Positions 1 through 6,601 of a DNA stretch of 37,625 bases are shown piece after piece (within the stretch, counting starts at the first letter, position 1; each line of letters starts with the position of its first letter). Below the pieces are notes generated by a model, which worked only from the letters and a program-made list of their open reading frames with translations, did no database searches and was not told the origin of the DNA. The stretch is taken from the NCBI GenBank assembly GCA_002450335.1, contig DJZB01000039.1:1-37625 (forward strand). Direction: 5' to 3'. The DNA comes from Rhodobiaceae bacterium UBA6963 (lineage in GTDB: Bacteria > Pseudomonadota > Alphaproteobacteria > RS24). The translations under genes were made by a program, and so were the position numbers.

Positions 1-150
1 CCCGTAGGCGCGGCACTCATGGCGACTGAAGTCAATGACAAGAAAATAGTCCTGCATCTACGCGATGAAGAAGGTGACTTTCTGTTATTGCTGAATGTGA
101 AAACCGGTCAGGAAATCGGCCGCGTAAGGCTGAAGCCGCAAAAGAACTAA
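1..150 (+). CDS. C-terminal fragment of an unidentified protein
   Basis: An open frame runs in from the left edge and ends in TAA at 148-150, giving the last 49 residues of a protein. The visible part has charged beta-like stretches (IVLHLRDEEGD, then LLLLNVKTGQEIGRVRL) and a basic end. I do not recognise the family. Its stop codon overlaps the stop codon of the convergent eipA gene by two bases. The start and most of the gene lie outside the window. Confidence 0.6.
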   Translation, partial: PVGAALMATEVNDKKIVLHLRDEEGDFLLLLNVKTGQEIGRVRLKPQKN

Positions 151-782
151 AACGGTATCTTACCGGGTTTACGCGAATATTTGAGATAACCCACATTTAC
201 CCCCAGACGCCCGCCAACACCTGCACGGATAGGGGCTAAAATAACATCGCCGCGTTCCTGAAAATTCACGGCAAGCCCTGCGATGAAAAACGCTGAGCCA
301 TCCACACCGGGATAACGGCGGAACAAATCATCCGGATTTTGCAAATTATAAATCAGCGTAAAGGTTTTGGCGGCATTGCCCCCATAATCGGGGCCAATGG
401 TCGGACCGCGCCAATATACAGGCTCTGAGTGCCCGTCGGACATAACCAATTCACCGCGCCCATAGCGTGCGCCAAAAATGAAAGCACCACCGGCTTCTTC
501 ACCGCGAATATAGGCAGAGGGGCCGCCATGTTTGTTGAAAATAACATCCATAACTTCTGCGATGGATTCGGATGACATGCCGAACCACCGGCTGGCGATT
601 TTAACAACTTCGCTTTCAGTCAGGGTTTCAACCTGATCAACCTGTTGGGCGTTAGATTTGTTAATGAAGCTAAGCAACAAAACAACAAGCAAGCCAACAA
701 TACTGGCAAAGTGAATAAGGTTAATCCGTCCTCTGTCGTGACGTTTTTCACGCATATTGGTTATTAGCATTTTTCTTCCCAA
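147..782 (-). CDS. eipA: EipA/DUF1134 family envelope protein
   Basis: This is a 211-aa protein of the DUF1134 (EipA) family, which is typical of Alphaproteobacteria; in Brucella, EipA is a small periplasmic protein needed for envelope integrity. An N-terminal basic segment and hydrophobic helix (about residues 22-45, ending near SNA) look like a signal peptide or anchor. The family core follows: GEEAGGAFIFGARYGRG, then YWRGPTIGPDYGGN and the C-terminal segment with LAPIRAGVGGRLGVNVGYL. An internal ATG (residue 5 or 10) could be the real start. It is not flagellar and marks the left boundary of the cluster. The family is clear; the role in this organism is inferred. Confidence 0.88.
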   Translation of the reverse strand: MGRKMLITNMREKRHDRGRINLIHFASIVGLLVVLLLSFINKSNAQQVDQVETLTESEVVKIASRWFGMSSESIAEVMDVIFNKHGGPSAYIRGEEAGGAFIFGARYGRGELVMSDGHSEPVYWRGPTIGPDYGGNAAKTFTLIYNLQNPDDLFRRYPGVDGSAFFIAGLAVNFQERGDVILAPIRAGVGGRLGVNVGYLKYSRKPGKIPF

Positions 783-883
783 TCTTAGTTTTGATTAGGT
801 GACCAATATACCACTTTAGAAAACGATTCGGTTAACCCGCGCGTCAATTGACGGCAGGAGTAGTAATCAAACTGTGAATAAAT

Positions 884-1192
884 TTACTCTTTTTTGCATC
901 GGAATTGAGCTTGGCAAATGACGCTGTCATCAATTTTTATGACGACCTCACGTCCCCCGCTTTGGCGAGAATAGACACAGCTATTGCCTTCTTCTTCTCT
1001 TAGAAGCTCTTTAAGTCTGCAGATTTCATATTCCGGCTTTTCCTCATCTTTAGGAGATTTATAAGTTCTTCCTGCCGCCGAAACTTCCGTAATTGCTAAG
1101 CAAAGTGCCACAAAACACAATGCTACATAACAAGCTACTTTAACACGTGATGCCTTAGAGTAGCGGGTCCCCACCCATTTAACTAAACGCAT
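884..1192 (-). CDS. Small exported four-cysteine protein, unknown
   Basis: This 102-aa protein is not recognised. It has a basic N-terminus and a hydrophobic stretch (about residues 20-38, CYVALCFVALCLAITEVSA) with an Ala-x-Ala-like end, consistent with a signal peptide. The mature part is charged and short, with four cysteines (EICRLK, SCVYS, VICQAQ, RCKKE) that could form two disulfides. It begins 3 bases after the stop of the 66-aa gene upstream and is probably the last gene of a minus-strand unit that starts at 2459. The function is unknown. Confidence 0.6.
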   Translation of the reverse strand: MRLVKWVGTRYSKASRVKVACYVALCFVALCLAITEVSAAGRTYKSPKDEEKPEYEICRLKELLREEEGNSCVYSRQSGGREVVIKIDDSVICQAQFRCKKE

Positions 1193-1195
1193 TTA

Positions 1196-1396
1196 TTATT
1201 CTTCCTCCGTAATGTCTCCCGACCCAGCAAGATAGCCTTTGCCTTGGATAGCGCGCGCACCGAGCTTGTCAAAAATGACAGGATTTTCGGCGACAACTTT
1301 ATTAAGAGTTTCGTTGACGATAAGCTCGGCTTCTTCAAGTGAAGCGGCTTCCATTTCGGCAATACCGTCAATAATCCACTGAACTTTTACCTGCAT
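1196..1396 (-). CDS. Small acidic protein, unknown
   Basis: This 66-aa protein begins with a beta-like stretch (MQVKVQWIIDGIAEMEA) followed by an amphipathic helix (SLEEAELIVNETLNKVV) and an acidic tail ending GDITEEE. A good AAGGAG-type ribosome site precedes the ATG. It lies between the Sel1-type gene and the small exported protein, all on the minus strand with short gaps. The pattern of one strand, one helix and a short second strand resembles many small stand-alone domains of unknown function. No family is claimed. Confidence 0.6.
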   Translation of the reverse strand: MQVKVQWIIDGIAEMEAASLEEAELIVNETLNKVVAENPVIFDKLGARAIQGKGYLAGSGDITEEE

Positions 1397-1437
1397 TATT
1401 TACTCCTTAAACATAACAACAGTTTAGACTGCTTTGG

Positions 1438-2073
1438 TTACTCAGGAGAAGTAAGATTTTTAAAAATCTCAGTGGCTTCATCCTGCAGTTCGACCAGTTT
1501 TTCAGGGTCAATTTCGTCAATGACTTCTTCACGCCCTCTGATGCCCCCTGGCATTTTTAAAGCGGCGGCGACAGAATACCAACTGTAGGCCGTTTCATAA
1601 TCAGGCTCGACAAAGACATCTAGGTGAAATCTGGCAAATTGAGTTAAAGCAGTCAAATCACCGGACTCGATACGTGATGTCAAATTGTCAGAAACTTGAT
1701 CGCGTGTTTTATCTTGACGCTTTTCAGGCACAAGATCCAACAGCATATCTGCCAACCCTTGCGCTTTCTTAACGCCACCAAGATGAGCAAGCCATGTCCA
1801 TTTGAGGGCCTCTGGATAATTTTGCGGAATTCCAAGTCCCTGTTTCATTAATAGGGCCAGATTATATTGGGCATCATATTGGGATTGCTTGGCCAGTATT
1901 TCAAAATGCTCAACTGCAATTGTGTATTTCTTATCTCTTACGGCTTCCACAGCGACGCGGTAAGCCTTGTCAGGGTCAATGACTTTTTGAGGCATCGCAT
2001 CATTATGACCATCGCTCAATGCAGGAAAATTGACTGTTATTGCGAGTAAAAAGACTAAAAATAATGCGCGCAT
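1438..2073 (-). CDS. Exported Sel1-like repeat protein
   Basis: This 211-aa protein has an N-terminal signal peptide (MRALFLVFLLAITVNFPALS). Helical repeats of the Sel1/TPR class follow. The clearest is around residues 60-100 (AQYNLALLMKQGLGIPQNY, then ALKWTWLAHLGG), with a second after residue 140 (ALTQFARFHLD, then YETAYSWYSVAAAL). Sel1 repeats usually mediate protein-protein contacts; in flagellated bacteria related periplasmic proteins include MotX, but this protein has no other MotX feature that I can identify. Its start codon abuts the stop of the upstream NHLP-like gene, so the two are probably cotranscribed. A structural or assembly role near the motor is inferred from position only. 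Confidence 0.75.
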   Translation of the reverse strand: MRALFLVFLLAITVNFPALSDGHNDAMPQKVIDPDKAYRVAVEAVRDKKYTIAVEHFEILAKQSQYDAQYNLALLMKQGLGIPQNYPEALKWTWLAHLGGVKKAQGLADMLLDLVPEKRQDKTRDQVSDNLTSRIESGDLTALTQFARFHLDVFVEPDYETAYSWYSVAAALKMPGGIRGREEVIDEIDPEKLVELQDEATEIFKNLTSPE

Positions 2074-2459
2074 TATTTGCCGGCCATCATAACGAGCTGC
2101 AAATAAAACACCCGAACCTTATATTTTGAATTCGGTTTTTGCTCGTAAACGACAATGCGGGGGCGATCAGCATCAGGTTTTTGGAATTCCAGATACATAT
2201 TTTCAGGCAGGTGAACACCATTTTCTTCGAGTGTGCCTTGAGGGTTGTCAGAAAATAAATCATGGAAATCCACATCAATCCAAATGCGGGCAAGAACTTT
2301 CCCAAGAATATCAGGGAGATAGCGACGAACCATGGCGCGGTCTCGCAGAAAAACGTCTTTTTCCACAAGCGCAAAAGCATCACTTTTCTTACGTTTATTA
2401 CGACGTAAGGATGGTAATTTCTTTTCAACCGGGACTAAAGCACGAGAACTGTCTGACAC
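2073..2459 (-). CDS. Unknown protein with NHLP/nitrile-hydratase-alpha-like segment
   Basis: A GTG start at 2459 is preferred over a TTG 18 bases upstream because AAGG lies 6 bases before it; the product is 128 aa. The N-terminal third is basic (RRNKRKK near residues 19-25). Residues about 56-106 (ARIWIDVDFHDLFSDNPQGT, then EENGVHLPENMYLEF) match the general shape of nitrile hydratase alpha subunits and NHLP-type leader peptides, which read roughly as A-x-x-W-x-D-x-x-F followed by D-P-x-x-x-L and G-V-x-L-P-E. The metal-binding Cys motif of nitrile hydratase is absent and no core peptide follows. It heads the minus-strand set at 884-2459 and is divergent from the orphan hook-like gene. The fold call is tentative and the function unknown. 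Confidence 0.6.
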   Translation of the reverse strand: MSDSSRALVPVEKKLPSLRRNKRKKSDAFALVEKDVFLRDRAMVRRYLPDILGKVLARIWIDVDFHDLFSDNPQGTLEENGVHLPENMYLEFQKPDADRPRIVVYEQKPNSKYKVRVFYLQLVMMAGK

Positions 2460-2547
2460 GTTACACCTTATGATCAAAGCTCAACTTTTTTTAAAGCAAA
2501 AATAAATTAAGAAATCAACTACGATTAAATTATTCAAAAAAATTAGT

Positions 2548-2565
2548 TTGGCACAAAATTTGAAC
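2548..2565 (+). promoter_or_regulatory. Probable sigma-54 promoter (orphan hook-like gene)
   Basis: TTGGCACAAAATTTGAA matches the -24/-12 consensus with correct 10-base spacing, but the -12 reads GA instead of GC. It lies about 30 bases before the ATG at 2594, the usual distance for the sigma-54 promoters in this window. Confidence 0.6.
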
Positions 2566-2593
2566 TTAATCGCTGACTCAATAGGACAGAAAC

Positions 2594-3382
2594 ATGGTTG
2601 CTATATATAAATCAGGAATGGGCGCAGCGCTCCAGGACATCGCGGTAATCTCAAATAATATTGCCAATGCGGGAACTGTTTCCTTTAAGCGCAGTGATAC
2701 AATTTTTGAAGATATCTACGCTACAGAGAAAAACCGGACATCTGAGATACGTCTCGGAAATGGTGTGCAGAAGCTTGAGCCAAGGCGCGCACATCAACAA
2801 GGGTCTTTCATAATGACCAACGCGGCGCTTGATCTAGCGATTAATGGTGAAGGCTTTTTTGCCATTAAAAATCCAAGCAACCCCGATGAACTTAAATATA
2901 CACGTAACGGCTCTATCAATTTAACTAATGAGGGTGAGTTGGTTACGATGGAAGGTTTCAAATATCTGGACGAGGAAGGCAATGAAATCAAAATTCCGTT
3001 TACGGTAATTGATGATCAAGAAAATGTCAGACGCCTTTCTGCTATTAATGTTGCCGCTAATGGTCAAATTCAAGTGGACTACGGCCAGGGTGTTTCCATA
3101 AATGTGGCAACCATTGGCCTCTCAACCTTTAAGGATGAGACAAAGCTGCGGAGTGATGGCAACACAAATTATATTGTAACCCCAGAGTCTGGTGCGGCAA
3201 TTAATTCGGCCCCTCAAGATTCTTCAACTTCAACAGGTACAATACAATCCGGAGCGCTTGAAGCTGCCAATGTTGATACAACAAACGAGCTAGCTCGTCT
3301 TTTGCGGGCACAGCAGGCCTTTTCAGGAACTTCAAGGCTTATGCAAGCTGATGTTGATATGATCCGTCGTTTGATTGACTAA
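2594..3382 (+). CDS. Orphan flagellar hook/rod family protein (FlgE/FlgF-like)
   Basis: This 262-aa member of the axial rod/hook family carries the N-terminal signature (SNNIANAGTVSFKRS, residues about 20-34), the central FlgE/F/G segment (ALDLAINGEGFFAI, then YTRNGS) and the C-terminal helix (NELARLLRAQQAFSGTSR). FEDIYAT, just after the N-terminal signature, parallels FGDIFAT in this organism's FlgE, so it looks like a hook-type protein without the large outer domains. FlgE, FlgF and FlgG are all encoded elsewhere in the window, so this is an additional paralogue. It is monocistronic, has its own sigma-54-like promoter and is convergent with the gene at 3403. Its place in the rod or hook is unknown. 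Confidence 0.88.
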   Translation: MVAIYKSGMGAALQDIAVISNNIANAGTVSFKRSDTIFEDIYATEKNRTSEIRLGNGVQKLEPRRAHQQGSFIMTNAALDLAINGEGFFAIKNPSNPDELKYTRNGSINLTNEGELVTMEGFKYLDEEGNEIKIPFTVIDDQENVRRLSAINVAANGQIQVDYGQGVSINVATIGLSTFKDETKLRSDGNTNYIVTPESGAAINSAPQDSSTSTGTIQSGALEAANVDTTNELARLLRAQQAFSGTSRLMQADVDMIRRLID

Positions 3383-3402
3383 TTACTTTAGTCTAATTCA
3401 AT

Positions 3403-3810
3403 TCAACTAAGCGGGATACGCCAGCTTAAATCGCGCACTTCATGAATTTCTTTTTCTTGAATGAACAGGTCGCCATCAATAGTTACCTGCAAGACATTAT
3501 CGAGTAAAATCATCAAGTCCACCGGGCGTGGTTGGTGATAGGATAAGGCTTCGGTAAGCCTGTCAAACGGCGTTTGTTGGAGATTAAAGGCTAAATTCAT
3601 AACCGGTCGTCGGACTTCGATTTCTAGTTTGCCGGACGGGGTTGTAAAATCGGCAACCGGATAGATGCTCACCGTGCAATTCCCGCGCGCAATATTGACC
3701 AGTGTACAGCTCAAATTAAGTTCGGCTTCAGCCTTATAACCAAGTAAACGCTTCTCGGCTGTTTGAACAGTCATGTGGATAGTTCGAATTTGTTGAAGGT
3801 CTGTGCTCAT
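3403..3810 (-). CDS. Unknown protein downstream of fliA
   Basis: This 135-aa protein begins 16 bases after the fliA stop with a strong GAGGGG ribosome site, so it is probably the last gene of the flhA-flhF-flhG-fliA unit. It has no signal peptide or membrane segment. Two cysteines (LSCTLV, GNCTVS) and alternating hydrophobic stretches (LEIEVRRPVMNLAFNL; LQVTIDGDLFIQ) suggest a mixed alpha/beta cytoplasmic protein. I do not recognise the family. Position suggests a role in flagellar gene regulation or assembly, which is inference only. Confidence 0.65.
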   Translation of the reverse strand: MSTDLQQIRTIHMTVQTAEKRLLGYKAEAELNLSCTLVNIARGNCTVSIYPVADFTTPSGKLEIEVRRPVMNLAFNLQQTPFDRLTEALSYHQPRPVDLMILLDNVLQVTIDGDLFIQEKEIHEVRDLSWRIPLS

Positions 3811-3826
3811 TTAAGCCCCTCAAGAT

Positions 3827-4543
3827 TTACTCGATGGTTGCAGATTGCGCTTCCGCAATATGTGTGCGGAGTTTCTTGACCGCCTCGGACTTAATCTGAG
3901 ACACACGTCCTATGGTTACTTCCAGAACCTCGGCGATTTCATAAACGTTGAGTTCTTCAACATAATAAAGTTGAATCACCAGGGCCATTTTCTCTGGGAG
4001 TTTTTTCAGCGCATCTAGAAGGAGCTTTTTAAGGTCCTTATTTTGCAGCTCTTCCTCAGGGTCTTTGGTGCTGGATGCAAAAATTATAGAGAAATCATCA
4101 TAAACTTGATCCATGGAGTCATGATGATTGGCGGCGAAACTTTTTACCCATTCCTGTAATTCAGAAAGTGATATCGCCATTTCATCTGCAATCTCTGTCT
4201 GTTCGGGCTTGCGTCCGTGAAGTTTGATGAGTTTTTGTTCCGCATGATTATACCTTTGCTGCATTTTAATAGTGGTACGGCAGAGATTTGAATTTTTTCT
4301 CAGGTGGTCAACCATTGCGCCCCGAATACGCAAGCTGGCATAATTGGAAAAATTAACGCCCTCATGGGGAGTGTATTTCTGGGCGGCGGTAACAAGCCCG
4401 TAATAACCAATCTGAATAAGGTCATCAATTTCGATGACTTTGCTGACCCGTGCATGCAGGTGCCAGGCAATAGACTGCACTAACCGTAAATTATCGGTTA
4501 TCAGTTCCTCAACTTCAGGTTTAGTTTGATATTTTACAGACAT
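3827..4543 (-). CDS. fliA: Flagellar sigma factor FliA (sigma-28)
   Basis: This 238-aa sigma-70-family factor directs RNA polymerase to late flagellar promoters. Region 2 is clear (DDLIQIGYYGLVTAAQKY, then FSNYASLRIRGAMVDHLRK, about residues 41-80), region 3 follows (KLIKLHGRKPEQTEIADEM), and the C-terminal region 4 helix-turn-helix reads VYEIAEVLEVTIGRVSQIKS. The length is normal for FliA. It lies 13 bases after flhG in the flhA-flhF-flhG-fliA order common in polar-flagellum clusters. Its anti-sigma factor FlgM is encoded at 11950, so the hook-completion checkpoint should exist here. Confidence 0.95.
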   Translation of the reverse strand: MSVKYQTKPEVEELITDNLRLVQSIAWHLHARVSKVIEIDDLIQIGYYGLVTAAQKYTPHEGVNFSNYASLRIRGAMVDHLRKNSNLCRTTIKMQQRYNHAEQKLIKLHGRKPEQTEIADEMAISLSELQEWVKSFAANHHDSMDQVYDDFSIIFASSTKDPEEELQNKDLKKLLLDALKKLPEKMALVIQLYYVEELNVYEIAEVLEVTIGRVSQIKSEAVKKLRTHIAEAQSATIE

Positions 4544-4556
4544 GATAATCCATTTG

Positions 4557-5336
4557 TTACTTCAAACCGAGGAAACGCAATCCGGGCGTTTCGTTTTCAG
4601 GAGACTGCGCAACAGCAAGCGCCAGTTTCTTAAATGATTGTGTCTCAGCCGTTTCCCCATTGTCGGACATAATAGGACGACGTTTAACAATCGAGTCCCG
4701 CAATGCGCCTGATAAGGGTAAATAGCCGGCAAACTTTAGGTCAATATCCAGAAATCTATCTGTAATATTTTTAAAGCGGTCAAAAGTATCTTTTGCATGG
4801 CTACTATTATTCGCCATATTTACGACAACCGAGAAATGATGTGTGTTTTTTTCCAGCGAGCAGGCCTTGATAAGCGTATAGGCATCGGTAAAACTTGTTG
4901 GTTCACCGACGAGGACGACCAGCACTCTGTCAGCAGCAGCGATAATATCAATTGCGCTGTCATTGGCACCGGCAGGCACATCTACAATCAGAACATCTAA
5001 ATCATCACGCAATGCTTCAGTTGAACGGATGATTTGATTACGAATATTCTCATCAATTTTCAGTAAGTCTGTCAGACCGGATCCACCGGCAACCAATTTT
5101 AACCCGGAGGGGCCATTACAAGGTAATTCCGACATGGTGGCGCGGTCATTTAATAAATCGCTAATTGTTTTTTGAGGGTTTACGCCCAATAGGATATGAG
5201 CGTTTGCCAGACCAAAATCCGTATCGAGTAAGCAAACACGCTGACCCTCACGAGATAGGGTCATGCCGAGGTTAATAGCGATGCTGGTTTTGCCAACACC
5301 ACCTTTACCACTTGTTACTGCTACCGAATATGCCAT
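4557..5336 (-). CDS. flhG: FlhG/FleN MinD-type ATPase, short N-terminus
   Basis: This 259-aa ParA/MinD-family ATPase sets flagellar number, normally together with FlhF. It has the deviant Walker A (SGKGGVGKTS, residues 9-18), Walker A-prime (LLDTDFGLANA) and Walker B region (LIVDVPAGA). Only eight residues precede the P-loop motif, and an in-frame TAA stands 10-12 bases before the ATG, so no longer version exists. The usual FlhG N-terminal extension with a DQAxxLR motif, which activates FlhF in characterised systems, is therefore absent. The C-terminus ends GLRFLGLK, without an obvious long amphipathic membrane-targeting helix. It starts 44 bases after flhF. Confidence 0.93.
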   Translation of the reverse strand: MAYSVAVTSGKGGVGKTSIAINLGMTLSREGQRVCLLDTDFGLANAHILLGVNPQKTISDLLNDRATMSELPCNGPSGLKLVAGGSGLTDLLKIDENIRNQIIRSTEALRDDLDVLIVDVPAGANDSAIDIIAAADRVLVVLVGEPTSFTDAYTLIKACSLEKNTHHFSVVVNMANNSSHAKDTFDRFKNITDRFLDIDLKFAGYLPLSGALRDSIVKRRPIMSDNGETAETQSFKKLALAVAQSPENETPGLRFLGLK

Positions 5337-5380
5337 GAAAACTCTTTACTTACTCTTTGGTTACGCTTTGGTTAATATGC

Positions 5381-6589
5381 TTACTCTTCAGAACAATAAT
5401 CTTCCAAGTATTGCGCCAATGCTGGCATACTTGCAAATATTATTGAGTCTACCAAGCCACGTGATCCAGTGAAGACGCCAATCTTCATGCCCATTTCAGC
5501 CAATACGGAAAACTCCTCTGGACCTGTTTCACATTCATCAAGACGCGTTAGCGCAATAATGGGGTTGAAAGATTGATAAAGCGCGCATTGCTGTCTTATA
5601 AGACGCGCGCTCGCACCGCCGGGTAGGGCAATCAAAACAGTCATGTTTTCTTCGCCCAGTTTCTTTTCCAATTCGTCAAGCACTGCAGGAATATCATGCG
5701 GGTTGATGCAGATATCCGTAATTGTTGGAGCGGTACTGTCGATATATTCTTCGGCAGCACTTTCCGGTGTGGTTTTGCTAATTTGCATATTGAGAAGACG
5801 CCCATGATATTTCAAACCGTCACATGGGGTAACACCAGCTTTGTCTATTTCGATCAGACGCACAGTGGCATCCATGCTCATTTCACGGCGCTTTACGGCT
5901 AGCTTTGCTGTGAGAGATGATTTGCCACTACCCGCAGGGCCGACAACAAAAATATGTTTTTGCTCCATGAGGCTAGCCGGTTCGGCAACAATAAGTTTTT
6001 CCGATAGGGCGCGAAGGAATGACTTGCAACCAAGTTTCTCATCACGAGCGTTCAACGTGTCGCGAAGAGACGAGACAAGTTCAGCAGAGAAGCCAGCCTG
6101 TTGCATCGCAATATAAGAATTTCTGCCAATGCCTAATTCAGCTTCCTCGTGGCGTGTGAGGATCATGCCATCCAGCATATGCGTGATTTTGTTCAATCTG
6201 GTTTCAAGCTTTTCCAACTCACCAATACGGGGGGAGTAATCGCCAGTAGCGTTATGCTTAGCCCCTGCAGTCCGAGCTGTATTTGACGTATTGTTTTTTG
6301 CAGGAGTTGCACCTGACATGGACACAATATTTGGCTCAAGCGCGATATCTTTTTGAACCAAATCAACAGGCGCCAGATTATTGTCTGCACGTGTCATGGC
6401 ATCTTGAAATGCCTTTTTACGTTTGAGCGCAGGGCGACCAATTTCAGGTTTGATATCGTTCGTGGCTTTAATATGAATTTTCCCGCCGGTTTTTTCTGTT
6501 GAAAGAATGTAAGAGTCCTCTCCCAACTTCTGGACAATCTCTTCCATTGCTGTCGCCGAGTCATCGGCACTTACGGTTAAAGTCGGCAT
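5381..6589 (-). CDS. flhF: FlhF-type SRP GTPase with eroded G motifs
   Basis: This 402-aa protein has the FlhF N-terminal module (residues 1-42; AMEEIVQKLGEDSYILS), a low-complexity linker (about 85-125), an N domain and a G domain. G1 is intact (GPAGSGKSS, 217-225) and G4 is nearly canonical (TRLDE, 348-352). The G2 segment that normally reads DTYR or similar is EIDKAGVTP (247-255). The G3 DTAG is replaced by DICINPHD (292-299). Nucleotide binding may persist, but SRP-type GTP hydrolysis looks impaired. FlhF recruits the first basal-body parts to the cell pole. A good AGGAG lies before the ATG, and flhA ends 13 bases upstream. Confidence 0.88.
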   Translation of the reverse strand: MPTLTVSADDSATAMEEIVQKLGEDSYILSTEKTGGKIHIKATNDIKPEIGRPALKRKKAFQDAMTRADNNLAPVDLVQKDIALEPNIVSMSGATPAKNNTSNTARTAGAKHNATGDYSPRIGELEKLETRLNKITHMLDGMILTRHEEAELGIGRNSYIAMQQAGFSAELVSSLRDTLNARDEKLGCKSFLRALSEKLIVAEPASLMEQKHIFVVGPAGSGKSSLTAKLAVKRREMSMDATVRLIEIDKAGVTPCDGLKYHGRLLNMQISKTTPESAAEEYIDSTAPTITDICINPHDIPAVLDELEKKLGEENMTVLIALPGGASARLIRQQCALYQSFNPIIALTRLDECETGPEEFSVLAEMGMKIGVFTGSRGLVDSIIFASMPALAQYLEDYCSEE

Positions 6590-6601
6590 GATCTAACTCC
6601 T

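Noticed and set aside
2460..2477. TTG start for the NHLP-like protein
   Set aside because: The GTG at 2459 has AAGG at correct spacing, while the TTG has no ribosome site.
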